Part shown: piece by piece, positions 8,556-17,861 of the stretch
How positions within the stretch are numbered: position 1 is the first letter of the stretch
How the letters are laid out: the number at the start of each line of letters is the position of its first letter
Assembly (NCBI RefSeq): GCF_001399455.2
Contig: NZ_LLEI02000016.1
Location: 46,032-110,031, forward strand
DNA: 64,000 bases
Direction: 5' to 3'
Origin: Vibrio bivalvicida
Lineage (GTDB): Bacteria > Pseudomonadota > Gammaproteobacteria > Enterobacterales > Vibrionaceae
Notes under the pieces: generated by a model
The model's database searches: none
What the model was told of the DNA's origin: nothing
What the model saw: the letters and a program-made list of their open reading frames with translations, nothing else
Position numbers and translations under genes: made by a program

Positions 8556-9815
8556 ATGTCGACACAATTTGAAGCACTAGGGCTTTGCTCAACACTTACC
8601 CAAACCACTGACAAACTCGGTTTTAGCCAACCAACCGAAGTACAAGCACAGGCAATTCCACATGTTCTTGATGGTGCAGATGTCCTTGCTGGTGCCCAGA
8701 CCGGTACGGGTAAAACTGCTGCTTTCGGTCTGCCTATATTGCAGAAGCTGATTGCGTCTGATGTGAAACGCGATCCTCAAAATAATGATGTGCTGGCTCT
8801 GGTACTTGTGCCTACCCGAGAGTTAGCACAACAGGTGTACGATAACTTAGTTCAATATGCGCAAGAGACGACAATAAAAATCGTCACCGCTTATGGTGGT
8901 ACCAGCATGAATGTACAGACTCGTAACCTGAATGAGGGTTGCGACATACTGATTGCTACACCTGGGCGCTTGCTCGATCATATGTTCTGCAAAAACATCA
9001 ACTTGTTCAAAACGCAATACTTAGTATTGGATGAAGCGGACCGTATGTTGGATATGGGATTTATGCCGGATATCAAACGTATCCTTAAGCGCTGTAATGA
9101 AGAACGTCAAACGCTGTTTTTTTCTGCAACCTTTGATAAACGAATCAAAGCCATCGCCTATAAAATGCTTAATGAGCCGGTTGAAATACAAGTAACGCCG
9201 TCTAACAGTACTGCTGAAACGGTGAAGCAGATGGTGTATCCGGTTGATAGAAAGCGCAAAGCGGAACTATTGGCATACCTGATTGGCTCAAGAAACTGGC
9301 AGCAAGTGCTGGTGTTTACCAAAACCAAGCAAGGTAGCGATGCCCTAGCAAAAGAGCTGAAGCTTGATGGGATCAAGGCGGCGTCAATTAATGGTGATAA
9401 AAGCCAAGGAGCACGACAGAAAGCGCTGGATGATTTTAAGTCAGGCCAAATTCGAGCGCTTATTGCCACCGATGTAGCCGCTCGTGGCCTAGATATTCAA
9501 CAGCTTGAGCAGGTGGTTAACTTTGATATGCCGTATAAGGCAGAAGACTATGTCCATCGAATCGGACGAACAGGTCGTGCAGGCAAGGAAGGTTTTGCGG
9601 TATCGTTAATGAGTCGCGATGAAGAGTACCTACTCGAAGCGATAGAACGCTTACTCGACAGTAAACTGCCTCAAGAATGGCTGCCAGGCTTTGAGCCGAG
9701 TCTGATTGAACAAGTTGAGCCTGAAAAGTCGCCACAAAGAAGAGGGCGTAACGCTGATAAGCGTAGAATGAAAGCGAAACTTAAGATTCATGCCAATCGC
9801 GGTAAGAAGAGATAG
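8556..9815 (+). CDS. DEAD-box RNA helicase, RhlE-like
   Basis: A 419-residue helicase with Q motif (TEVQAQAIP), Walker A AQTGTGKT, PTRELAQQ, DEAD, SAT, ATDVAARGLD and HRIGRTGRAG. A basic C-terminal tail of about 25 residues (RRGRNADKRR onward) probably contacts RNA. It lacks the DbpA RNA-binding domain. ATG at 8556 is preferred over the upstream in-frame TTG at 8517, because AAAGG is 8 nt before it and the alignment starts at MSTQFEALGL. It resembles the RhlE/SrmB group, used in ribosome assembly or RNA turnover. The exact orthologue is uncertain. Confidence 0.9.
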   Translation: MSTQFEALGLCSTLTQTTDKLGFSQPTEVQAQAIPHVLDGADVLAGAQTGTGKTAAFGLPILQKLIASDVKRDPQNNDVLALVLVPTRELAQQVYDNLVQYAQETTIKIVTAYGGTSMNVQTRNLNEGCDILIATPGRLLDHMFCKNINLFKTQYLVLDEADRMLDMGFMPDIKRILKRCNEERQTLFFSATFDKRIKAIAYKMLNEPVEIQVTPSNSTAETVKQMVYPVDRKRKAELLAYLIGSRNWQQVLVFTKTKQGSDALAKELKLDGIKAASINGDKSQGARQKALDDFKSGQIRALIATDVAARGLDIQQLEQVVNFDMPYKAEDYVHRIGRTGRAGKEGFAVSLMSRDEEYLLEAIERLLDSKLPQEWLPGFEPSLIEQVEPEKSPQRRGRNADKRRMKAKLKIHANRGKKR

Positions 9816-9885
9816 TTAAAGAGACAAGGCTGGCGTTGTTAGCAACTAAGCCTACTACTTTGGAATCTGATCAAGGAACGTAGTC

Positions 9886-10392
9886 GTGAAGTTAACCCTC
9901 ATTACATTGAAAGATGCAGACGAGTTGTTAGAGTTTGAGTTGGCTAATCAAACTTGGTTCGAGGCGTTTATACCGCCACGTGAAGAGGGCTTCTATTCTC
10001 AGGAAGGAGTTCAGCAGCATATCCGTGAGTTCCTACTCGACTATCAATGTAATGAGATGGTTCCTTTGCTGATCAAAAATGGCCAAAATCAAATTATCGG
10101 TAGGATAAATTTGACTAACATTGACTCGGTGAGGAGCACCGCTCATTTAGGTTATCGTGTAGGGAAAGCGTCGATAAATCGAGGTGTCGCTAAGTGGGCG
10201 GTTTCGGAAGTGACGAAAATCGTTAAAGATAAGGGCATCAACAAACTGTTTGCTTATGCTGCGACGGAAAACCCTGCTTCACAGAATGTACTCACAAGTA
10301 ATGGTTTCCAACCAGTCAAAGTTGTTCACGACTATGCCGAGTTGCATGGTGAATCAATCGACTGTATCGAATTTAAACTCTTGGTTAGATAA
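9886..10392 (+). CDS. GNAT acetyltransferase, RimJ/RimL type
   Basis: A 168-residue N-acetyltransferase. The central strand HLGYRVGKASINRGVAKWA carries the acetyl-CoA loop region, and NPASQNVLTSNGF is the usual motif B segment of RimJ/RimL-like enzymes. GTG at 9886 is used, preceded by AAGGA 12 nt upstream. The substrate could be a ribosomal protein N-terminus or a small molecule, and the sequence does not say. It lies 70 nt after the helicase and may be read with it. Confidence 0.82.
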   Translation: MKLTLITLKDADELLEFELANQTWFEAFIPPREEGFYSQEGVQQHIREFLLDYQCNEMVPLLIKNGQNQIIGRINLTNIDSVRSTAHLGYRVGKASINRGVAKWAVSEVTKIVKDKGINKLFAYAATENPASQNVLTSNGFQPVKVVHDYAELHGESIDCIEFKLLVR

Positions 10393-10583
10393 ACCATCTT
10401 GTTTCAGAATATTTTAATTAGGATCTAATTCTTAATAATACCTCTTTAATATCAGTAAACTAAAGTACCAACTTTATCAAGATTGAATCAGAGTTCTGCT
10501 TTGATAACCTTGACTTAACCCTTACATAGACTATTACTTAGCGATAACGCAAAGGTTTATCCATAGATTCAATGGGGGCTACA

Positions 10584-11357
10584 ATGAGACTACTTCTGAC
10601 GCTGGTATGTGCACTTTTGTTATCTACTACCGCCGTAGCAAAAACAGATATTACTATTTACGGTGATGACACCTACCCACCTTATTCCTATGTTGAAAGC
10701 GGCAGACTGACAGGGATCTATACTGTTGTTTTAGAGAATATCTTTGCCAAGATGCCTGACTATAACATCACCTTGAAAGGCACTCCTTGGAAGCGAGGGT
10801 TATCTCAAATTGAAGGCAGTAAGATATTTGCGCTTTACCCTCCTTATAAAAGACCAGAGCAAAGACCCTATATGGAATATGACGTACCTATCTTAGATGA
10901 AAAGTTGGTCGTTGTATGTCAAAAGTCAGTTTTGAGCAGTGCCAAACCGAATTGGCCAAATGACTACCTAGGCTTAACTATTGGTAATAATGCAGGTTTT
11001 TCGGCGGGCGGTGACGAGTTTTGGTCTGCAGTGAAGGCGGGAAAAATCAAAGTCACCGAAACGAAAGGGACACCTAAAAACCTACTAAAACTCATCGCGG
11101 GTCGTATTGATTGTTACATGAACGACGCATTGTCAATTCAGTGGGAGTTGAAGAAGCTTCAAAACGAGGGCAAGTACGATGGTCAAAGTGTGGTCGAAGG
11201 GGCGACGATTAGCTCAGAGCAGGGGTTCTTAGGTATCGTAACCAATGGCGCTAGTTTTCCATATAAAGAGAACTTCAAGGCGGAATATCACAAAATATTG
11301 TCTGAAATGAAGCAAAGTGGAGAAATTGATAAAATCGTCAACGACTTTATTAAATAA
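10584..11357 (+). CDS. periplasmic solute-binding protein, family 3 (amino acid type)
   Basis: A 257-residue secreted protein. A signal peptide ends after about residue 19 (LLLSTTAVA), and the fold begins with DITIYGDDTYPPYSY, the standard start of bacterial extracellular binding protein family 3. The start at 10584 is preferred to the ATG at 10572, because GGGGG lies 6-8 nt before it. There is no permease or ATPase gene beside it, so it is an orphan binding protein that may feed a remote ABC system or a sensor. The decayed gene at the right edge of the window encodes a relative. Confidence 0.85.
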   Translation: MRLLLTLVCALLLSTTAVAKTDITIYGDDTYPPYSYVESGRLTGIYTVVLENIFAKMPDYNITLKGTPWKRGLSQIEGSKIFALYPPYKRPEQRPYMEYDVPILDEKLVVVCQKSVLSSAKPNWPNDYLGLTIGNNAGFSAGGDEFWSAVKAGKIKVTETKGTPKNLLKLIAGRIDCYMNDALSIQWELKKLQNEGKYDGQSVVEGATISSEQGFLGIVTNGASFPYKENFKAEYHKILSEMKQSGEIDKIVNDFIK

Positions 11358-11371
11358 CTTTGTAAACAAAA

Positions 11372-11402
11372 TAAAAACGGAAGCGAGTGCTTCCGTTTTT
11401 AT
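11372..11402. terminator. bidirectional terminator between binding protein and desaturase genes
   Basis: AAAACGGAAGC and GCTTCCGTTTT flank a four-base loop with A and T tracts on both sides, so it can serve both convergent genes. Confidence 0.9.
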
Positions 11403-11404
11403 AG

Positions 11405-12532
11405 TTAAGCGTATTGAGCAACCATACTTTCCCAACTTTTTTTCTGTGTCGCTAGCTCTTGCTTCATTTGTTGATAGCGCAGCTTAAGAAGAGATTTCTC
11501 GTACTTCTTGGCTAGATCATTTTTCTTCGATTCTAATACTTGTTTCTTTACATCGTAATAGTCCGACATTTTACCCATCAACGCTTCAAACTCTTTGTTC
11601 AGCGCTTCATTAATCAAGGGGGCGTTAGGTAGCTTACTGACGTTGCGAGAGGCGGTATTAAGAGCTTGTTTAGCTTTCGCCTTTTCAATCTTAAGCTTAG
11701 GAGTAACTCGGAGCTTTTGGGTCAAACCTAGCCACGAACACGACTTAATAAGCCATTTAGTCGGATCGTATTGCCACCAATAGATGCCATTGCGATAATC
11801 ATTTTCAAAGATATGGTGGTAATTATGGTAGCCCTCACCGAACGTGAATACAGCCAAGACTGCGTTATCACGAGCGGTATTTTTATCAGTGTAAGGTTGA
11901 CTTCCCCAAATATGCGCCAAAGAGTTGATAAAGAAAGTCGAATGATGGCTTAGTACCAGTCTCAATACGCCAACGGCTAGAAGCATACCCACAATATCGC
12001 CATGTAGTAGGCCAATCGCGATAGGAATACCAAAGTTAGTTACAATTGCGAGTGGTACATAGTATTTGTGCTGCCACATAACAATCTTGTCTTTTTGTAA
12101 GTCACGGCAGTTGCTGTAATCTACATACGAATTCGTCTTGTACTCACGTAACATCCAACCAATATGAGAAAACCAAAAACCCCGTTTGGCCGAATATGGG
12201 TCTTTATCGTTGTTGTCGACATGCTTATGGTGGATACGATGATCAGAACTCCAGTGCAGAGCGCTGTTTTGTAGGGCAAAAGCACCTCCTAATGCAAAAA
12301 GAAAACGTAGAGACCAGTGAGCCTCATAGGTTTTGTGTGACCAGAGGCGATGATAACCTGCGGTAATTGAAAGATTACAAAAAGAAAAAGCGGCTAAAAA
12401 CCAGAATAGGTGTTCAACACCGTACCCCGCCGTAATGCCATACCAAGGAACGATAGCAATAGAGACGATGAACGAAGATAAAAAGATAAATATGTTTAAC
12501 CAAATCAGAGGTGGTTTGCTAGAGCCCGACAT
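11405..12532 (-). CDS. acyl-CoA/acyl-lipid delta-9-type fatty acid desaturase
   Basis: A 375-residue membrane di-iron desaturase. The three histidine boxes are visible: HRLWSH, HRIHH and HNYHH. Four hydrophobic segments lie in the first 210 residues. This places it in the OLE1/DesC-like group, which puts a cis double bond into saturated acyl chains with oxygen. After about residue 270 there is an unusual lysine-rich tail of about 100 residues predicted to be helical. A FabR-like palindrome lies 40 nt upstream (12573-12589), fitting control by unsaturated fatty acid status. The electron donor gene is not adjacent. Confidence 0.9.
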   Translation of the reverse strand: MSGSSKPPLIWLNIFIFLSSFIVSIAIVPWYGITAGYGVEHLFWFLAAFSFCNLSITAGYHRLWSHKTYEAHWSLRFLFALGGAFALQNSALHWSSDHRIHHKHVDNNDKDPYSAKRGFWFSHIGWMLREYKTNSYVDYSNCRDLQKDKIVMWQHKYYVPLAIVTNFGIPIAIGLLHGDIVGMLLAVGVLRLVLSHHSTFFINSLAHIWGSQPYTDKNTARDNAVLAVFTFGEGYHNYHHIFENDYRNGIYWWQYDPTKWLIKSCSWLGLTQKLRVTPKLKIEKAKAKQALNTASRNVSKLPNAPLINEALNKEFEALMGKMSDYYDVKKQVLESKKNDLAKKYEKSLLKLRYQQMKQELATQKKSWESMVAQYA

Positions 12533-12572
12533 GGTGACTTCCTTTCAGCTAACAGTTGTTCGCTAGAATATC

Positions 12573-12589
12573 AGCGTACAAGTGTAAGT
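12573..12589 (-). promoter_or_regulatory. FabR/DesT-like operator upstream of the desaturase
   Basis: AGCGTACAAGTGTAAGT closely resembles the E. coli FabR sites at fabA and fabB (AGCGTACA..TGT..GCT). It lies 41-57 nt upstream of the desaturase start. TetR-family regulators of this type repress unsaturated fatty acid genes. The match is by eye. Confidence 0.45.
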
Positions 12590-12786
12590 CAAACTCAATC
12601 GCGGAGTTTGATGTTCAACTCACGTCTCTATAGAGTCAAAATTGTAACTGAGTTTGTAATATCTCTTTAGAGTAGATAACTATTCACTCAATCACGCCTC
12701 TTGCTCCAGAATGATTGGCTTTTAGTTAAATGTTTTATAGTATGAAGAGGTAAGCTACCCTTACAGGAAGTAATAAGGAACTATAA

Positions 12787-13347
12787 ATGGAACTAAAAGT
12801 AGCTGAATATAGCGACTATGAGCGTATTGCGACTCTGCATGCGCAAAGCTGGAAGCAATTCTACCAAGGGATATTGGGCAAAGAGTTTCTCGAATGTGAA
12901 GTGCTTGAAGAGCGAAAGTCTATCTGGCAAACCCGTCTGATTAACCCCCCTTTTAATCAACACGTCCTGCTTATTGAAGAGGGAGGGCTGTTATGCGGGT
13001 TTATCTGTGCGTTCGGCAATCATGACTTTGAGAAGGGAACGATCATCGATGCGCTGCATGTCGACCTTGCATATAGAGGAAAAGGTTTAGGTGTAAAGTT
13101 AATTGCTGAAATGGCTAAGTGGATTGAACAGTACTTTCCCGATAACGGTGTATACCTTGAAGTTATGAAAGACAACAAACAAGCGGTCGAATTCTATGAA
13201 CACCTAGGTGGTGAATGTCATCTTGAACGCTTATGGAACGCACCGTGTGGTAACCAAGTTCCAGAGCTTGTTTATAGGTGGAAATCAGGCAAAGACTTGG
13301 CAGTCCACGTCAAATCTCACACTAGGTTAGACGTTGTAACGGATTGA
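12787..13347 (+). CDS. GNAT family N-acetyltransferase
   Basis: A 186-residue acetyltransferase. The acetyl-CoA signature is LAYRGKGLGVKLIAEM, and motif B is EVMKDNKQAVEFYEHLGG. The end is rich in charged residues. The start ATG follows AAGGA, 8 nt upstream. Substrate unknown. It sits between the desaturase, which is divergent, and the RND operon, with no clear functional tie. Confidence 0.87.
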   Translation: MELKVAEYSDYERIATLHAQSWKQFYQGILGKEFLECEVLEERKSIWQTRLINPPFNQHVLLIEEGGLLCGFICAFGNHDFEKGTIIDALHVDLAYRGKGLGVKLIAEMAKWIEQYFPDNGVYLEVMKDNKQAVEFYEHLGGECHLERLWNAPCGNQVPELVYRWKSGKDLAVHVKSHTRLDVVTD

Positions 13348-13364
13348 TACAATTAAAGTTGTAT
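13347..13364. promoter_or_regulatory. operator-like inverted repeat before the RND operon
   Basis: ATACAA and TTGTAT with a six-base spacer form an 18-bp perfect dyad, starting at the GNAT stop and 80 nt before the RND adaptor. Its size suits a TetR- or MarR-type dimer. Confidence 0.35.
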
Positions 13365-13398
13365 TCTGATATTTCTCGGACATTACACTTATAGCCTT

Positions 13399-13432
13399 TA
13401 GGTAGTTTTAGATAAAACCTTTTAACTACCTA
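13399..13432 (+). promoter_or_regulatory. inverted repeat directly before the RND adaptor start
   Basis: TAGGTAGTT (13399-13407) and AACTACCTA (13424-13432) are perfect 9-bp arms with a 16-nt spacer, ending 11 nt before the ATG. There is no good Shine-Dalgarno here, so the element may control transcription or translation of the pump. Confidence 0.45.
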
Positions 13433-13443
13433 ACGGCCTATTA

Positions 13444-14562
13444 ATGAAAAAAACCTTGCTCTTCACAGCGCTTAGTAGTGCGCTTTTTCTCGTAGGATGC
13501 GGTGAAACTGCTCAAGGAAAGAAACAAATGCCAGCGCAACTGGTAGTCGCGCAGCAAGCCCAGTTTATTCCTCATCAACAAAGTAAATCTTATATTGGTC
13601 GCGTCGAGGCCGTCGAAGATACCAGCATTACCGCGCAGGTCACGGGCTATTTGAAAGCTCGCCACTTTGAAGAGGGACAAATGGTTGAGAAGGGCCAACT
13701 TCTCTATACGATTGAACCCTCATCTTTTAACGCTCAAGTAGCGAGCGCAAATGCCGCGTTGGCTCAAGCTCGTGCCACTCTTAAAAAAGCACAACTCGAT
13801 TTTAAACGAGGTGAGAATCTACTTCCTAAAGGTAGTATTTCTCAATCTGAATTTGATAACTTGAATGCCGCCCTACTAGGGGCACAGGCTCAAGTTGAAG
13901 CGAGCATTGCGCAATTACACTTGGCTGAAGTTAACCTTTCATATACACAGATCAAAGCTCCATTCTCTGGTCGAATTGCACAAAGTAAAGTGAGTACTGG
14001 TGACCTAGTGTCACCTCAATCGGGTATTTTGACTACGCTGGTTAGCCTAAACCCCATCCATACAAGTTTTAGCATAAGTGAAAGAGAGCGCCTTGAACTT
14101 GGCATTGATCGAGTTAAAGGTGACGGCGACGCAGATTTGGTAGAAGTACAAGTTGTGCTAGAAAACGGCCAGCCATTTGAATACCTAGGTAAATTGGACT
14201 TCTTAGGTAATCGTATCGACCTAAATACGGGGACTATCGCGATGCGTGCTGTCGTAGAAAACCCGGACTACCGATTACTTCCAGGCCAGCATATTCGTGT
14301 TGAACTGCGTGAAAAACAAGCGCAAGACGTGATTGTGATCCCTCGTCGTGCTGTGCAAACCGATCTTGAAGGAAACTTCGTGATGGTGGTGGCTGAAGGT
14401 AATATTGCAGAAAGGCGTAACGTAGAACTAGGCCGCCAGTTAGATAATGGCGTCATTGTTAAAAATGGTTTAAAGGCAGATGAACAGGTCATCACTCAAG
14501 GCTTGCAACGTATCCGTAACGGTGTACCTGTTCGTTTTGAACAATCAAAAGATGCTGATTAA
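13444..14562 (+). CDS. RND efflux periplasmic adaptor (membrane fusion lipoprotein)
   Basis: A 372-residue adaptor of the AcrA/MexA family. The lipoprotein signal has the lipobox LVGC (Cys19), so it is anchored to the inner membrane and spans the periplasm. The barrel-sandwich halves (VTGYLKARHFEEGQMVEKGQLLY and IKAPFSGRIAQSKVSTGDLV) flank an Ala-rich coiled coil at about residues 95-165. The pump gene starts 10 nt after its stop. No outer membrane channel gene is present, so it presumably uses TolC encoded elsewhere. Two inverted repeats lie in its short upstream region. Confidence 0.93.
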   Translation: MKKTLLFTALSSALFLVGCGETAQGKKQMPAQLVVAQQAQFIPHQQSKSYIGRVEAVEDTSITAQVTGYLKARHFEEGQMVEKGQLLYTIEPSSFNAQVASANAALAQARATLKKAQLDFKRGENLLPKGSISQSEFDNLNAALLGAQAQVEASIAQLHLAEVNLSYTQIKAPFSGRIAQSKVSTGDLVSPQSGILTTLVSLNPIHTSFSISERERLELGIDRVKGDGDADLVEVQVVLENGQPFEYLGKLDFLGNRIDLNTGTIAMRAVVENPDYRLLPGQHIRVELREKQAQDVIVIPRRAVQTDLEGNFVMVVAEGNIAERRNVELGRQLDNGVIVKNGLKADEQVITQGLQRIRNGVPVRFEQSKDAD

Positions 14563-14572
14563 AGAGGTGTAA

Positions 14573-17500
14573 ATGTTAAGTCGTTTCTTTATCCAGCGTC
14601 CTAAGTTTGCGCTGGTTATATCAATCATACTGACTTTGGCAGGGGCTGTCTCATTGGCGATCTTGCCTGTTGCTGAGTATCCTAAAATTAGCCCTCCGTC
14701 GGTGAGTGTATCTGCTTACTATACAGGTGCAAGTGCTGAAGTTGTGGAACAGGCGATAGCTGACCCTATAGAGACCTCAGTCAATGGCGTTGAAGATATG
14801 ATTTATATGTCTTCAAAGAGTGCCAATGATGGTTCGTATAATCTGAACGTCACATTCGATGTTGGCACCGATCCCGATATGGCTCAGGTTAACGTACAAA
14901 ACCGTGTTGCACAGATTGAGTCGAAGCTTCCACAGGAAGTAAGAATGGTTGGTGTGACGGTGAAAAAGCGTTCACCAGACCTACTTATGGTGCTCAACTT
15001 CTACTCGCCAAACGGTAAGTATGATGACCAGTTCCTCATCAACTACGTTAACCTAAATATTAAAGACCAACTGGCGCGTGTTAGCGGGATCAGTGAAGTG
15101 AATGTCTTAGGTGGCGGTGAGTATGCGATGCGCGTTTGGTTAGATCCTGAAAAAATGGCTAACCTAAACTTAACCACTACCGATGTTTATGCTGCTTTGG
15201 CAGAGCAGAACGTTCAGGTTGCAGCGGGTCGTGTCGGTGCTGCGCCATACAGCAATCCTCAAGAAGTTCAGTTTAACTTGGTGACTAAAGGCCGCCTAGA
15301 GACGGCTGATGAGTTTGAAAATGTAGTACTGCGCGCGAGTCAAGATGGTTCAACAGTGTATTTGAAAGACGTTGCACGCGTCGAACTGGGCAAAAAGTTC
15401 TACGATGGTAACGGTAAGTACCGTGGTCAAGATGCCTCCATCGTGACGTTGTCACTGCAGTCTGATGCCAACGCGCTGGAGAGTGGTAAAGCGGTAATGG
15501 CCATGCTTGAGAAGCTGAGCCATAACTTCCCTGATGGTGTTGCTTACGAAACAAGTTACGACACAACGGTGTTTGTTGCCGAATCAATCAAAGGTGTAGT
15601 CAAAACGCTGATTGAAGCCATTTTACTTGTTATCGCGGTAACTTATCTGTTCTTGGGTAGTGCTCGTGCCACATTGATTCCGGTCGTTGCTATTCCAGTT
15701 TCTTTGATCGGTACATTTGCTGTTATGCAGATGACGGGCTTTACGATCAACACGGTGACCTTATTTGGTTTGATTCTCGCGATCGGTATCGTGGTGGATG
15801 ACGCAATACTGGTTATTGAGAACGTTGATACCACGATGGCGAAAGACCCAACAATTTCGCCACGCAAAGCGACACTGATCGCGATGAAAGAGGTAACCGG
15901 ACCAATCATCACGTCAACTTTGGTTCTACTGGCAGTATTCATTCCAGTGGCGATGCTTCCGGGTATTACGGGTATCATGTATCGCCAATTCGCGTTGACT
16001 ATCTGCATCGCGGTTGTGATCTCATCGATCAATGCACTCACGCTATCACCAGCGTTGTGTTCTTTGGTACTGAAACAGGGTGGTGGAAACACAGCTCGTT
16101 GGTATCAAGCATTCAACCGAGGCTTAGAAAGCGTTACTGAAAAATATGGCCAAGTGGCAAGCTTCCTTGTGAAAAAAGGCGTGCTTCTCTTTGCCTTCTT
16201 CTTTGTGGCCTTGGCTGCCGTTACATATTTCTCGAAAACGACGTCGACGGCGTTTGTACCTCAGGAAGATAAAGGCATCTTGTTAGTTAACGTACAGTTA
16301 CCAGACGCGGCATCTCTGTCTCGTACAGAAGAAGCGACTGAGCAGCTGCTTGAAATGGTGGAGCAAGAGCCTGGTGTAGATGGTGTCACTTTGGTCAATG
16401 GTTATGCCTTCATGACGGGTGCGTCTGCTTCCAATGGTGCGTCACTGTTTATCAAACTGCACGACTGGGATATGCGTAACGCACTAGACGGTGACCATTC
16501 GGCACAAGGTATCTCGCGTCGTATTAACGGTCGTGCTGCAGTTGAATTACCGCAAGCCGTCGTCTTTGCGATGGGTCCACCAGCCGTACCGGGGATGGGG
16601 GCTGCATCGGGCTTTGAGTTTGTACTGGAAGATACGCTAGGCCGGAGCCGCAGTGACCTTGCAATGGTAATGGATGATGTAATTGAGAAAGCGAACCAGC
16701 AGCCTGAGATATCTCGTACCTTTAGTACTTTTCGTGCCAATGTTCCTCATTACTACGTGGACATTGATCGTGAAAAAGCGCAGCAGTTGGGAATTCCTTT
16801 GTCTGAGGTCTTCCAGACACTGCAAGGTAACCTAGGTTCTCTGTACGTAAATGACTTCACCATGTTTGGTAAGAACTTCCGCGTAACCATGCAAGCGGAC
16901 AGTGAGCACCGAAGCAATATGGATGATCTCCAGCGCTTCCATGTTCGTTCTTCATCGGGGGAGATGATTCCACTAAGTACATTGGTGACGCATGAGCAGA
17001 TCTTTGAGCCAGATGTCGCGTGGCGTTACAATATGTACCGTAGTGCTGTGATTCAAGGTCAGCCAGCTCCGGGTTACTCAAGCGGTGACGCGATTGCAGC
17101 CATGGAACGTGTCGCAGCCGAAGTCCTTCCGCAAGGGTATCAGTATGAATGGACGGGTATGGCTTACCAAGAGGTGTTGGCGGGTAACCAAGCGATCTTC
17201 GCGTTCGCATTAGCACTGATCTTTATTTACCTGTTTATGGTTGCTCAGTATGAAAGTTGGACTATTCCGGTTGCGATTATACTGGTGGTGCCAGTGGCAA
17301 CCTTGGGCTCTTTCTTAGCGCTTAACCTCACAGGTACGCCACTTAACTTGTACGCGCAGATAGGTCTCGTTCTGCTCATAGCTCTCGCTGCGAAGAACGC
17401 AATCTTGATTGTCGAATTCGCTAAGGTTGAGCGTGAAAATAACGGTGTACCTATCGATGATGCAGCAGTCAAGGGCGGTACTTTACGTTTCCGCGCGGTA

Positions 17501-17725
17501 AACATGACGTCGTGGTCATTTATTTTGGGTATCTTCCCACTAATCTTTGCAGCAGGTGCGGGGCACGTGAGCCAAAACTCGCTCGGTATTTCGTTGATTG
17601 GCGGTCTACTGTGTGTGTTATTGGCGGGTACATTCTTAATTCCGGGTTTCTACGCATTCGTTCAGCGCAGACGTGAAAAGGCCCATGGTGGTAATACCAA
17701 ATTGATTCCTTTAGATGACGATTAA
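14573..17725 (+). CDS. RND multidrug efflux transporter, HAE1 family
   Basis: A 1050-residue inner membrane proton antiporter of the AcrB type. The N-terminus [13 protein letters not shown] is typical. The proton relay in TM4 shows [14 protein letters not shown] with the paired Asp, and the TM10 lysine lies in [13 protein letters not shown]. The AVLPVAEYP-like start of the porter domain and the [14 protein letters not shown] pore-domain segment are present. The length is standard and the gene is intact. It forms an operon with the adaptor. Vibrio species carry several such pumps (Vex/Vme), and I cannot say which one this is. Confidence 0.94.
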   Translation: MLSRFFIQRPKFALVISIILTLAGAVSLAILPVAEYPKISPPSVSVSAYYTGASAEVVEQAIADPIETSVNGVEDMIYMSSKSANDGSYNLNVTFDVGTDPDMAQVNVQNRVAQIESKLPQEVRMVGVTVKKRSPDLLMVLNFYSPNGKYDDQFLINYVNLNIKDQLARVSGISEVNVLGGGEYAMRVWLDPEKMANLNLTTTDVYAALAEQNVQVAAGRVGAAPYSNPQEVQFNLVTKGRLETADEFENVVLRASQDGSTVYLKDVARVELGKKFYDGNGKYRGQDASIVTLSLQSDANALESGKAVMAMLEKLSHNFPDGVAYETSYDTTVFVAESIKGVVKTLIEAILLVIAVTYLFLGSARATLIPVVAIPVSLIGTFAVMQMTGFTINTVTLFGLILAIGIVVDDAILVIENVDTTMAKDPTISPRKATLIAMKEVTGPIITSTLVLLAVFIPVAMLPGITGIMYRQFALTICIAVVISSINALTLSPALCSLVLKQGGGNTARWYQAFNRGLESVTEKYGQVASFLVKKGVLLFAFFFVALAAVTYFSKTTSTAFVPQEDKGILLVNVQLPDAASLSRTEEATEQLLEMVEQEPGVDGVTLVNGYAFMTGASASNGASLFIKLHDWDMRNALDGDHSAQGISRRINGRAAVELPQAVVFAMGPPAVPGMGAASGFEFVLEDTLGRSRSDLAMVMDDVIEKANQQPEISRTFSTFRANVPHYYVDIDREKAQQLGIPLSEVFQTLQGNLGSLYVNDFTMFGKNFRVTMQADSEHRSNMDDLQRFHVRSSSGEMIPLSTLVTHEQIFEPDVAWRYNMYRSAVIQGQPAPGYSSGDAIAAMERVAAEVLPQGYQYEWTGMAYQEVLAGNQAIFAFALALIFIYLFMVAQYESWTIPVAIILVVPVATLGSFLALNLTGTPLNLYAQIGLVLLIALAAKNAILIVEFAKVERENNGVPIDDAAVKGGTLRFRAVNMTSWSFILGIFPLIFAAGAGHVSQNSLGISLIGGLLCVLLAGTFLIPGFYAFVQRRREKAHGGNTKLIPLDDD

Positions 17726-17740
17726 CGTTTGGTAAATTGA

Positions 17741-17774
17741 AAATCCCCTTAGCTAATTGGCGAGGGGATTTTTA
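17741..17774 (+). terminator. terminator of the RND operon
   Basis: AAATCCCC (17741-17748) and GGGGATTT (17764-17771), followed by T residues. Confidence 0.85.
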
Positions 17775-17807
17775 ATCTCTAGAACGATTCCCATCAGTAG
17801 AGATAAT

Positions 17808-17837
17808 AAAAAAGCCCTAACCTACGGGCTAGGGCTT
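17808..17837 (-). terminator. terminator of the chemoreceptor gene
   Basis: AAGCCCT and AGGGCTT (17812-17818 and 17831-17837) with a T tract on the minus strand. Confidence 0.75.
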
Positions 17838-17861
17838 CCTCAATGACTCAATCGCTTAAGA

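Noticed and set aside
10416..10430. Small palindrome AATTAG-GAT-CTAATT before the binding-protein gene
   Set aside because: It is short, AT-rich and about 150 nt away; dyads of this size are common in such sequence.
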